Positions 20,221 through 31,400 of a DNA stretch of 64,000 bases are shown one piece after another. Position numbers and translations under genes: made by a program. The DNA comes from Spirodela intermedia. Its lineage: Eukaryota; Streptophyta; Magnoliopsida; Alismatales; Araceae. The notes under the pieces were generated by a model. The model saw only the letters and a program-made list of their open reading frames with translations. It was not told where the DNA came from and ran no database searches. Numbering within the stretch: the first letter of the stretch is position 1; each line of letters starts with the position of its first letter. The stretch covers positions 220,001 to 284,000 of the forward strand of contig LR746280.1 in the NCBI GenBank assembly GCA_902729315.2, read 5' to 3'.

Positions 20221-21981
20221 ATGCAGACCGATAACTTGAGGTGCCAGGGGCTTCGAATCCCAGCTCTGGGAAGAAGACGCAGCAGCCGCCGCCTTCTGTG
20301 GCTGCTATGCCTCTCAACGGAGGGGTTCAAGGAGAGGCCATGGCCGCGCTGCGACTCTGCTATCCGAGCTTCCATCGTGAAGGGCTCCTCCCTGAATGCT
20401 CTCTCCGACTACAGGTCTCTCATGTCCTTGGGGACCCTCGAGAACGGCCGCCGGACTCTCTGGCTGGACTTGGAAGCCTGCAGGGCCTCCGGAGACCTGG
20501 CCCCAGTAAGTGAAACCCACGGGAGGATGATAAAGACGGGGTTCTGCTTCTGCGATTCCCTCGTCGGTTCCCTCTTCCGTCTCTACCTAGATCGCCACTG
20601 TCTCCGCGAAGCCCGTTCTCTGTTCGACGAAATGCCGCGCCGGATTTCAGACCCCCTACCAGGGAACCTGCTCCTCGCAGCCTACTTGAGGAACGGACGA
20701 ACAGAGGACGCTGCTCAGATGTTCGACGAAATGCCCGCTCGGGACTTGATCTCTTGGAACACCATGGCCGCCGGCTGGGTTAGGGTCTCCCGGCCTAACC
20801 AGGCCATGGCCCTGTTCGGCAGGTTGCTCGGCTTGGGCATCGAGCCCGACGGCTTCACCTTCTCCGTCGTCCTCTCGGCGTGCGCCCGCGCCGGCGCCCT
20901 AGCCCTGGGCCAGCAGGTTCACGACCTGATGCAGAGCAAGCAGGTGGAGATGAACCCCATTCTCAGCTCGGCATTGATCGACATGTACTCCAAGTGCGGG
21001 AAGATCGACCTGGCCAGGAGGGTATTTGAAACGGCTGCCAGGACCGACGCCTCTGTATGGAACTCCATGATCTCCGGCCTGGCCATCCACGGCCACGGCC
21101 GGGAGGCCCTGCAACTGTTCGACAGAATGCTCAATGAGGGAGGAGCGGCGGCCCCCGACGCCATCACCTTCGTGGGTCTCCTCACGGCCTGCAGCCACTG
21201 CGCCCTGGTCGAGGAAGGTCTCCACCATTTCTTCTCCATGAAGCTCCGCCACTCCCTCGAGCCCCGCAAGGAGCATTACGCCGCTGTAGTCGACCTCCTG
21301 GCCCGCGCGGGGCGGCTGGAGGAGGCCCACCGCGCCACGAGGGCCCTGCCGGTGCCGCCGGACGCTGCCGTGTGGCGGGCGCTGCTCAGCGGCTGCCGCA
21401 AGCACGGGAGGAGACCCGATATCGCCGCTGCAGCGACGGCGCAGATGGGCGCCGCCCGCTGCAGTGGCGACTACGTGATGCTCTCGGGCTTGTACTCCGC
21501 CGCGGGGCGGTGGCGCTGCGCAGAGGCGGTGTGGAGGAAGATGAAGACCGATAGGGTGAGGAAGCCCCCGGGTATAAGCTGCGTGGAGCTCGGAGGGAGG
21601 GTCTGCGAGTTTCAGGCCGGGGAGCGGTGGAGGGCTCTTCCCGAGGCGGAGGAGATACGGCGAGTGCTGGCGGCGCTGACGAGGGCTGCGAGGGGGGTGG
21701 GCTTTGCGCCGACAGCGGAGACGGTGGTGATGGACCTGCTGGAGGAAGATAAGGAGGCCAATTTGGTCTCTCACAGCGAGAAGATTGCCGTCGCCTACGC
21801 CGTGATCAAGACGGCGCCCGGCGCGGAGATCAGAGTCTCGAAGAACCTCCGCACCTGCGAGGACTGCCACTCCTGGCTGAAGGCCACCTCCAAGATTCTC
21901 GGACGGGAGATCATAGTTAGGGATCGGACTCGGTTCCACCACTTTGGACGGGGCTCTTGCTCTTGCAATGACTACTGGTGA
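20221..21981 (+). CDS. PLS-class PPR protein with E and DYW domains
   Basis: Organellar RNA-binding protein; DYW-class PPR proteins act in C-to-U RNA editing. One intronless ORF of 586 aa. It resembles Arabidopsis At5g50990 in motif order. PPR repeats occupy about residues 105-405, for example LFDEMPARDLISWNTM, SALIDMYSKCGKIDLARRVF, VWNSMISGLAIHGHGREAL and HYAAVVDLLARAGRLEEA. They are followed by the PGISCVEL block (PG box), the deaminase-like zinc site HSEK...CEDCH, and the terminal CSCNDYW. These key residues are intact, so the editing domain looks functional. The first 70-80 residues are Arg-rich and could be a targeting peptide; the first ATG is chosen for lack of a better start. Strongly GC-rich compared with flanks. 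The 3' end converges on the G-alpha gene. Confidence 0.93.
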   Translation: MQTDNLRCQGLRIPALGRRRSSRRLLWLLCLSTEGFKERPWPRCDSAIRASIVKGSSLNALSDYRSLMSLGTLENGRRTLWLDLEACRASGDLAPVSETHGRMIKTGFCFCDSLVGSLFRLYLDRHCLREARSLFDEMPRRISDPLPGNLLLAAYLRNGRTEDAAQMFDEMPARDLISWNTMAAGWVRVSRPNQAMALFGRLLGLGIEPDGFTFSVVLSACARAGALALGQQVHDLMQSKQVEMNPILSSALIDMYSKCGKIDLARRVFETAARTDASVWNSMISGLAIHGHGREALQLFDRMLNEGGAAAPDAITFVGLLTACSHCALVEEGLHHFFSMKLRHSLEPRKEHYAAVVDLLARAGRLEEAHRATRALPVPPDAAVWRALLSGCRKHGRRPDIAAAATAQMGAARCSGDYVMLSGLYSAAGRWRCAEAVWRKMKTDRVRKPPGISCVELGGRVCEFQAGERWRALPEAEEIRRVLAALTRAARGVGFAPTAETVVMDLLEEDKEANLVSHSEKIAVAYAVIKTAPGAEIRVSKNLRTCEDCHSWLKATSKILGREIIVRDRTRFHHFGRGSCSCNDYW

Positions 21982-21986
21982 TGACC

Positions 21987-21990
<4 letters not shown>

Positions 21991-22030
<40 letters not shown>
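21991..22030. repeat. (CT)20 microsatellite between convergent genes
   Basis: Twenty CT units in the 134-bp gap between the PPR stop (21981) and the G-alpha stop (22116). It probably lies in the 3' UTRs of both genes. Confidence 0.95.
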
Positions 22031-22032
<2 letters not shown>

Positions 22033-22115
22033 GGAGAGGATGAGCAAGCAGCGAGATGCCCGCTATGAGAGAGAAAGAATCACGAATCCATCCAGGCGTG
22101 GGAGGCGCGTGACCA

Positions 22116-25100
22116 TTACAAAAGGCCGGCCTCGAGGAGGTTCCTCCTCCGGAGGGTCTCATCCACGAGCTTGATCGTCTTCTTGATGAGCTTCTGGTCG
22201 AGGGCCGTCGTCCGGTAGATCTTGAACACCCGGTCCACCCGCTCCGGCCCACTGCTCTGGAAATACAGCTCCTCAAATTTCTTCTTCACAAACCTGCGGA
22301 AAACACCCACAGGTCAACTCCCTGCGAGACCCAACCCCACCCCGGGCAGTAGAAAAATCCAGATAGTCAACTCCGGGCCGGGCCTAATTTCCTTGCTAAA
22401 CCTGATTTTCGGGCCGGGTGCGGGGGATGGGGCTTACTCGTATGCGTGCTCGACCTCTTGTTTCCCAGAGGAGACGGGCTGGTAGTCTTTGAACCACTCG
22501 CAGACGCTCAAGGGGACCTGCAGGGCTGGGGGAACTCATCAGAGATCTCTGCGGGATGATGATTGCTGACCAAGAGCACGGTGGCTGGGGGCGTTTACCT
22601 TCAGCGCCTTCTCCTCGAATATGTCGAACTTGTTGAGGAAGAGCATGAAGGAGGTTTTCTGCAAGAATTCCACCCACAGATCTAGAAGAAGAAGAAGAAG
22701 AAGAGGAGGAGGAGGAGGAAGGGGGAGGTCTGAGAGTCGGGACCTCGAAGCAGGGCTGCTTAAGGACCCAGTCGAAGAGCGCCTTCGTCTCCATCATCCG
22801 GTTCTTGGTCTCGTCCTCGAAGAGCGCCTGGTCGTACTCGCTTATGGCGGCGCAGAATATGACGGCGGTGACCCCCTCAAACAGGTGGATCCACTTCCTC
22901 CTCTCGTTTCTCTGACCCCCCGCGTCGAACAGCTTGTACACCTCCCCGTTCCTCTTGTTCTCGCCCACGGGGCTGAAAGAGGAAGGAAGCTCGCCTTCAG
23001 TTTCATCACATTCTGCCAATTCGAATGCCGACTGTGGCGTGTAAATGAATGAACAACAAGCAAACAATGAGCAAAACCAACGTGGGGAGGCACACTTTCA
23101 TCTGAGCGTGCAAAGGTGAGAATCAAACCCGGAACTCAGTAAAAAAAAATTATGTATATTGGAACAAATTTTGTTCTCTGAACAGAAGAAATCTGATCCA
23201 TTTGAGTCAGAAAAACACTGAAAGTTGAATGGTGTGATAATCATAAGGCTCACCTGAATTGGATCTCTGCAACGCCGGTTGTTCTTATTCTTGCATAAAG
23301 AACATCCTCCTGTAGTATGTATGTGCATTTAACATTAACATGTGGGAAGAAAGCGCCAATTGATAAAATGGTAATCTCTAATAAAAGGACCCTTTACATT
23401 CAAGACGAATTATAAGTTTCAACCAAGAAGAAAAAAAATCTACTGAATCAAGATGACGACTTTCCACATTAGGCCTTGCTTTCCTCACTGACCACCAAGA
23501 TTCACTTGCCTTCATAGAAATAACCAAATCCTAGCGTGCATGGTGAATAGGTTAGGTTCTACGGCCCAAAGAAAGGTAATCGATGGTAGAGTCAATAAAT
23601 ATTTCTAGAGAAAAATTTCAAGGTGGCAGATTTTAAAAACAGTTCGCTATCACTGTGGAAAAAAATCTGGGAGGGATCTCCTACATGGAAATATTTCTGC
23701 GGGAGCGAGGAGATGTGCATAGGCGTCTGCTAATCACCATAATATCCACAGAAAAAATGGAATGAATATCCAACATTTTTTTTGTGAAAAAGAAATGGTT
23801 TTCCTTTACCCTAGGATAGATGATATTAAAAAGATAACGCGAAATAGTGAGCACCACGTATGATGCAAAGTCAGATATTCGTAACAATAAAGATGCCTTG
23901 AAAGTTTGCCATCTGCAAAAAGCATCAAATTCTTGAGCCAGAAGGAAATTTCAACAGTCCTGAATTTTGCACCTTGGTTGGGACATAATTCGCATCAGAG
24001 ACTCGGCGCAAACTCTTCATGAAATATTGGGCACAGTCTGGAACTTGAATCAAATTTCCACGGGAAAGAGTCTCCTGCATGGAGAGACCATTCAAAACCG
24101 AGAAAAGGCTCATTTCTCTGGCGACAGAGGGCCATTATATCAAAACCACGGGAAAGCACTCATGTGAGCTCCCCAGTTGCAGGAAATGAATAAGAATGAA
24201 ACGAGAACCTGAATTGCAGTGTCATTCCATAGAGTTTCTATCTCATCTGCAAGCTCCATTGTAAGGCAAGGGTAGTCCAATCTACCCCCAATTTCAGATA
24301 GCTTTTCACCAATTACCTGGTGAAGGATACACCATTCATTAGGCAATACTACATTTCAATGTGACACGAACGAGTTTATCCATTAAACCGAACTTAATGA
24401 AGCACATTCATTAACATCACAGCTAATGGGCACCAACTTAGAAGCTATACTATGAGAAGACTGTGAGACTAATACAAGCAATGACATGTTGTCTATGCTT
24501 CGGGATTACAAACATGACCCATTTCATCTAAGTAGAGGCTGAAAAAAATTACTCAAGGAAATCCTATCGGTCCCATCAGACCAGTTCAGACTGAGCATCA
24601 TCAGAATTGAACCACAGATTGGTTTGGATCTAAAATCTCTGGCCTGTTGTGTGACTGGGCCGGAGAATGTTCTTCAGATTCCGTGCAGGGGTCATAAAGC
24701 ATGCAGGAAAAAAGAAAAGATGGGAACTTTCCCAGAATTTAGAGCGGCTGATATGGAACGACGATATTTTTTCTCTCAGGACAAGTCTGCTATGTGAGTC
24801 GTGTATTAGTTCATGGGCACGCCATGCTTGGTTAAAGAGCAGCAGCAAAATGATCATTTTCAGCCTAAACTGTTTATGCTTTAACGTGAAAGTGAATGAT
24901 GAGCTAATTAACAAGAATAGGCATAATCAAACCTTATTTTCAAGGGATACAACATACTTCAATGAATCAGTTTCATTTTGTGCAAATTCCTTAGCTCCAT
25001 CATACAGTATCTGCAGAAGACAATCCATTAATGGTCAAGGAAAATATCATTCTATGGATCATTACATCACATAACGCCCCAGTGGTTCCCAACAGTAGAC

Positions 25101-26053
25101 GCTACCAACACAACAGTACTGAAAACGTAAAAACAAAAACAAACACACCCTTTCAGAATTGCATACTTTAATTGTCTGAAATACATTGGCATGAATAACT
25201 GGTATGTAGCTCCGTAGTTCAGCCTCATCAAATCCAGTTTGAAAGAGGAGTCTTATCTGTAGATAGATCCCGTGTAAGATTGAATATGGTTTGAAAAAAA
25301 AATGCACAATAATAATTTTGTTACACCAACCTGCTTAAATATAGTTGACTTTCCTGATTCTCCAGCCCCTGAAGTAATGGAAGATCAGAAATAGAAAAAA
25401 ATCTCAAACACGGGAAAATTGTCATGCGTGTGTGCGGAATTAATTACCCCTATAAGGTCATCATCGACTATTCTTAAGTAAGGTATAAGTCAATTGACGC
25501 AGGGCTAGACTATTTAATAGTGGCGTACTTCCAGAAACAAAGAACTCAGAGTTTACTCTGGTGATAAAATATAAAGTAAGCTTTATAAGTCCTCCAGTAG
25601 TATGAATAATTAATTACTCCTATTAAAAGATTGAAAGTCAAGTAGTAAGCTTAACATAAATGAAGAAGAGAAACTAAAATCGTAGAGAGTAAATATTTAG
25701 TTAACATTCAAGTAAACTTTTAATCAAAGGATTATCTGATTCCTATTTGACAAGAATTACCGAGCAATAATACTTTCTGGATGTGTTTTTCTGCCGTGGC
25801 CTCTTGCGCGATGCGTTTCTCTATCTCAGCAGCCTGGAAATTAAAAGGTACAAATACATGAATGACCAGGATAACAAAAAATGTGAAGTCCAGGAATATC
25901 TTTGCTGAACATATTTTGTAATGTTATTTGGTTACAAGCTTGGTAAGGCATTATAGAATCATATGAGCAAAGGATGAGTCTTTCTTTCACCTTTGCATTT
26001 TCTTCAGCATCAGATGTTCTGACAGGCTTTTGTTTGCTACAGAGGCAGCCCAT
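22116..26053 (-). CDS. GPA1: Heterotrimeric G protein alpha subunit
   Basis: Plasma-membrane GTPase of plant G-protein signalling. Twelve coding exons: complement(join(22116..22293,22438..22517,22599..22658,22744..22972,23254..23309,23973..24074,24209..24316,24933..25010,25167..25256,25331..25368,25761..25833,25991..26053)), 384 aa (Arabidopsis GPA1 is 383). All junctions keep frame. MGCLC gives N-myristoyl (Gly2) and palmitoyl (Cys3/Cys5) sites. P-loop GAGESGKST is at 46-54 and split by an intron; then [33 protein letters not shown], the switch I RIRTTGV block, [13 protein letters not shown] (Gln223), FLNKFD and the C-terminal [17 protein letters not shown]. Switch II has Ala220 where the family norm is Val (DVGGQ). 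Otherwise it is complete and typical. The leader upstream is long and contains ATGs. Confidence 0.96.
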
Positions 26054-27200
26054 GGCTTCCAGAGAGTGAATCACTCTAGTCGAAATGCATGAACTTTTCG
26101 CAATGCACACCAGACATGGAAAAAATTCATCTCCAATCAAGTAAACTGCTCCAGAAAAATAAAAAGGAAGTTCAGATAAATCGACTCTGACATTTGATCT
26201 AACTAAACCAGAAAAAAAGAAATCTGTGACAAGAAACAAGAGGAACATCATGAATCGTATTAGTATTTAACGTTTTATCCAAATGCAAATCACTGATAGT
26301 AGAGAGAGCATTTATTGAATTTTGTTAGTGCGAGTGGAAATTGGGCATTCCTCCATTCTTCCTTGGTTATTCCAGATCTGTCCAAAAGGGAAATCAATTG
26401 AGCCAAAGAATGCATTCGTATTGCGACGGCATTTCTGCATATTGTCTTCTGCAGACATTTCTACAATGTGTTTCTTTTCGGAACAAACCTATCATAACTC
26501 TTCCTGCCAACATTACAGGACCCCCTTCTTTGCTTAAGATGAACGTGAAGATATATGAAATAAAAAGCAACGGTTCTTCTAAGGAAGGATAAACAAATGT
26601 GGGCAACTAAATAGTCGGCAAAACTTCGATCATTCAATACATAAAATCCACTCGTCGCCGGACTGTCAAAACTGTGAATGAGATCCCGCTGTCTGAATCG
26701 AAAAACGACGACAAAATCAACGAAACAAACCGCAGAATACTGAGAACGGACAGCGAGACGCCCCGCCCTCCACAGAGACCGTCACCAGAAGCGAAGCCCT
26801 CAGATTCTTCAGCAAGAAACGCGGAGAAGATCTCTGCGGAAACACAATACATCTCACTCGACATTTTGTGTACCGAGATCCGAAAACAAGGCATGAAAAA
26901 ACCCTAAAAGAGCGTGAACTGGTAAAGAGATAACGCGGAGGAATGAGCAGCGAGAGAACCCTCCACAACCTCATCTCGTCAATCAAAAATTTGACGGCTA
27001 AAGAAGAAGAAGAAGAAGAAAAAGAGGAAGATGATGACGATGAAGAAGAAGATGATGACAAGGAAGATGAAGAGGGAGAGGGAGAGGAGGAAGAAGAAGA
27101 AGACGACAGGCGGAAATCGACAGAGCAGGGGCCGATTAAGAAAGAGTTGGGGAGTTCGTACAGTGAGTACTGGAGCAAAGCAGCAAGACTACCACTACCC
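26054..27200 (-). other. Leader and promoter region of the G-alpha gene
   Basis: Minus-strand sequence with 5' UTR features: a TTTTAGGGTTTTTTC element near 26905, several upstream ATGs around 26840-26895, and a long polypyrimidine (TTC-rich) tract at about 26998-27112 that reads GAA/GAT on the + strand. A 5' UTR intron is likely between about 26640 and 26054, but its borders were not fixed. The acidic + strand ORF over the tract is a repeat translation. Confidence 0.45.
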
Positions 27201-28512
27201 CCGCGAGCTATCTCCGCCTTGGAGCGGGACGGTGGCCCTCCGGCGACTGCTGCAGCTTGCTCCGCTGTAGCTGATGATTGTCGTAGACCTTCTACTTCTG
27301 CCGCCGGGGGGGGGTGGGGGGTGCGGAAGAGTGGGGCGTAGTCGCAGTGGTGGCCCCGACTTTCTTGTCCCTCATCTGCTGCGTCCCTCCAGATCTGCGG
27401 TACGATGACCTTCTCCTACGTTCAAACCGGGCCCACCTGGCCTCCCTTGACTGCCGGCCTCAGACTTTTTCACCTCTTGGAATACGAGCACATCACTGGA
27501 AAGAGGATAGTTCTGTCCATATAAAAGCACCGACCGCGTTAGTTTGTTCCATAGGGTACGTGGCTTCATTCTGACGCATCGAGACTCGTCTTAGCGGAAA
27601 CACGAGCCTTGGTCAGTGACGGCTCGCCTTCCACTCTAGGCGTACGATTGCCAGAGTGGGTCCCATCTGAAGCGCCGTCACATTGGACTTGTTCATTTAC
27701 CGTACGTAGCCGTTACAAAACCAATGCTGCCGTCAATCAGCCGTCAACTGGCGCTCCAACGCGTCAGAATCGACCTGACACTGGGATCCCACCGGAAATT
27801 TAGACTTATTCTGACCGTCTGATAGGTGCACCCTCATTGACTCCTTTGTCTAGTTCACACCCGATTAAAATTCCTAATATTCCCATATTTCACATCATGG
27901 TCAAATATTTCAATAACAAACCACTAAAAAATAACATCAGCCCAATATTTTTCATATTTTAGTGAGCCCAAGTCTCTTATGTTAGTCAACTCTTATGTTG
28001 GTAAACTTGGCTGGAGGATGAAAGCAATTGGATGACTTCATCAAGCTCTTCTAGTAAGTGTACAATCACTTGTGTTTCATACCATTTTATTATTTTATTA
28101 TTATTTTTTCTTCTTCTTTTGTTCAAATAGTAGACCTTGGTAGCAATTGAAGATTGCCTGGAATCTGCATGCAAAATTCCAAAGGTGACATTGTATTATT
28201 ATCTTCTATTATTTATTTCTTGATTCAATCCAAGAGATATCAAAGAGACCATCCCCAGATAATTGGTTATCAACTATGATAGGATACTCTCCTCCCTCTC
28301 TCATCCATGTTGAAAGAGGTCTTGACTACAGCCTACATAGCCCAAACCAGATCGGAGAGTTATTTTGGGTCTCGCAAAAGATCTATAAGTATAGAGCACG
28401 AATGCAAAAAGGGACAAGAGTTGTCTGGATAAGAATCATGGAGACTAGTCATCTTGAATCAACCTTCCCCAAGAAGAGTGTTCTCTCTCCATTACTTTTT
28501 TCTCTCTTCATT

Positions 28513-28547
<35 letters not shown>

Positions 28548-30470
28548 ACAAGAGAGAGATAGGAGAACTTTTCTATACTCCTTATTGTCTTATCTCAAGA
28601 AAGGAACCTAGCTTATCATTCAATCTTTAAATAATAGTCTCTCCAATTGAGATTCTGTGGGGTCTTCCAAGACAAATAATGCCAAAATAGAAATCATCGA
28701 GAGATAAGTGGAAGAGCTTTGTCAAGGGAGACCCAATATTCAATAGAACATTGCCAACCTACAAGTTGACATCATAAATTGTCAAAGCAAGGCAACAGTA
28801 CCCAAGCATCAAATTGACTACATCATTTGTACCCTTGATCATCTTTTTCAATAGCAAATTGACTTTTTGCATTATGGTCTTGACGATAGACACCTCCCAA
28901 ACTAAATTGAAGACAAGCTTTTGGTTATATAGACCTCAATGATTTGGCTAATATCTCTCAAAATGTCCCTACATGACTGATTAGACTACAATCAGCACAT
29001 GATAACTTGCCTCTAAGTCTTGGTCAATGGGGAGAAGACTAGAATGCTTATCTTTAAAGGCCTTGAACCCAAAGGTTGGGTCACGACGATTTTTCTTCTC
29101 CACATACGAGCTCACAATAGAGGATAAACATTGCTGCAATGACTCAAGTTGGAAAGTAGGGTTCTCACATAGTTCCAATAGATGGACACATGAGTCATTT
29201 TGAAAGTAGAAGCATTTGTGACAACAATCAATTGAACAATTTTATTCTAATTATTTGAGTTCACTACATTAAAAAATTTTAGAGCTTCATCAACAAAGAA
29301 TAATCATAGAACAATATGAGAAATTTGAGTTCATGTTAGCTATTATTAAGGACTAAAGTCAAGGCTCTTTTCTAGAACTACCTAGAAAGTCAAGTCCAAA
29401 AACTTGACCTTTTTTGGTCTAGACTTCATCTAAAGTAAATGGAAGCCTCTAGAGTCTACTTTGAATTATTTTGTACAAATAAGAAAAGGGCTGAAATTAT
29501 TCCTTCCCTAGAGAGTAGACTCATTATAGTCTCAAATTCCATGACACAAACAATCATAGGGAGAAACTAGTGGCTCCGTCTCACCTTGATGGAAATCTAA
29601 TTTTGTGCCTAGAGCCTTTGCTTCACCTACAATAAAACATATTCATCCAATCATTGCTGCCAAAAAGAGTTTTAGATCCTCGACATATAAAAAGATGGCG
29701 ACCCTTCATACATTTGTGAAGATTTACATGAAAGTGCAATAAAAAAATTCACTAATAAGAGTCAACAGACAACCCCAATGTTCCTCTAAAATCTCTCACA
29801 AAGAATTCACTAATAAGATCACTCAAGTTTTGGAGACATTGCCAGTTGAGTCGTAATGATTCTCAAAGCTTCCACCCATTTTCAGAATAATTTTAATTTA
29901 ATTAAATAAAGCAACCCAATGAGACTCTAACTTCCTTAATGAACTTTAAAATGTCCATAGAAATCAAGAAATGTTTCAAAACTTATTTTAAAATTATTTT
30001 AAAATGATCAAAAAGTAGAAAAAAACATGTGTAAGAAAAAATCTAAAACTATTAAAAATCTGATTTTAGCCCTAAATATGACAATTTTAAGAGTGAAGAT
30101 GTTAAGTATATTAAGAGATACTCAAAAAATATTCGACGATAAGCATAATGTAAAACTATGTACAAGTTGTATATTAAGCATGTATTTTATGTAATTAATA
30201 TAGAATATATTTTATTTGATTTCTCATTAATATTATTTGGCATGAATGAATGCATCAAATATGATAATTATACATTATTTATTAAATAGAAATGAGACAT
30301 TTAGTGAGAATTCAAGTCATCTTGGAACTAGGCTCATAACAACTTTTTTTTTACACATTCATTGAGGTCTCATTACTCCCTTCTAACTAAGAGGTGGATC
30401 ATTCCATACCTTAGGGATTTTGTGTGAAGCTTTTCAACATCTAATTATTCATATATCCCTATTTTTAGAA
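27200..30470. other. AT-rich sequence without recognisable genes
   Basis: Start of the transposon-rich block. A (CT)n tract at about 28519-28545 and many short open frames, none with family motifs. From about 28.6 to 30.4 kb the sequence has the low-complexity look of decayed retroelement DNA, but no domain could be named. Confidence 0.5.
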
Positions 30471-30479
30471 AATAAAAAA

Positions 30480-31400
30480 TTAATTAGAAAGCTATTAGAA
30501 GTAGAGATTATTCATCATTCAAGTAGTTCATTCTCCAACCCCATCCTCCCATTAAAGAATGACAATTTGTGGTGATTCTACATTGATTACTACATATTCA
30601 ACAAGACTACCATGTTGAACTATTTTCTAGTGTCTATAGTTGAAGAGCTTCTAAAAGAGATGCATAGAACAAAGATTTTCTCTAAGCTCAACCTTCAATC
30701 TCTCTATCACCAAATCTATACCTAAGCTGAAGATATTTCTAAGGTGACATTCCTAACACATGAAAGTTATTACAAGTTTCTTGTAATACTATTTTGACTC
30801 TCCAATGTCCCCAACAATCTTCCAAACTTTGATGTATCATATTTTTTTGTAGATTTCTCTAAAAGATCTAACTCATCATATTCATAGACATCTTGGTATA
30901 CATCCTAGATCTGGTAACACATGAGGAATGCCTCTCCCTAGTTTTCAAGGTCTTTTAGGATCATCAATTACAAGTGCACTAAGAGAAATGCGCATTCATG
31001 CATGCTAAAATCACATACTTAGAACACAAGGTGTCCATTGGTGTTGAGGTTGACTTAAAAACAAGTGAAAGTTGGATTGAGGTGACCCTATTGCTCTAGC
31101 CTTCTTGAATTATGTGACTTCTTATGCCTTATTGAATATTATTGATAATTCATAATAGTTTATAGCACCATTGTTGGGCCACTCACACAATAGTTGATGA
31201 TGATCCCTTTAACAAATGTTATGAAGCAAAAATAAAATGTCAACAATTCAAAATAGCTTGCACATCTTCCCCAATGTATATTCTTATGGATTTCTCTCTA
31301 ACCTTTGAATTGGAAGCAAATGCTTTCAACTAAAGAGTAAGAGTCATCCTCAAAAAAATGTGGCAACTAGTTCCATTCTTTAGCCAAGTCCTATCTACCT
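30480..31400 (+). mobile_element. Ty3/gypsy reverse transcriptase remnant, forward
   Basis: Frames broken by stops read as gypsy reverse transcriptase: EVEIIHHSSSSFSNPI, WWFYIDYYIFNKTTM, VEELLKEMHRTKIFSKLNL, YHQIYT, ISKVTFLTHESYYKFLV, then about 250 bp later HACxNHILRTQGV-like sequence matching the region before RNase H. The catalytic DD motif region is disrupted. Opposite in orientation to the larger element at 34.3-39.8 kb. Confidence 0.75.

Noticed and set aside
26943-27341. Acidic 132-aa frame
   Set aside because: GAA/GAT repeat read on the antisense strand of the G-alpha leader.
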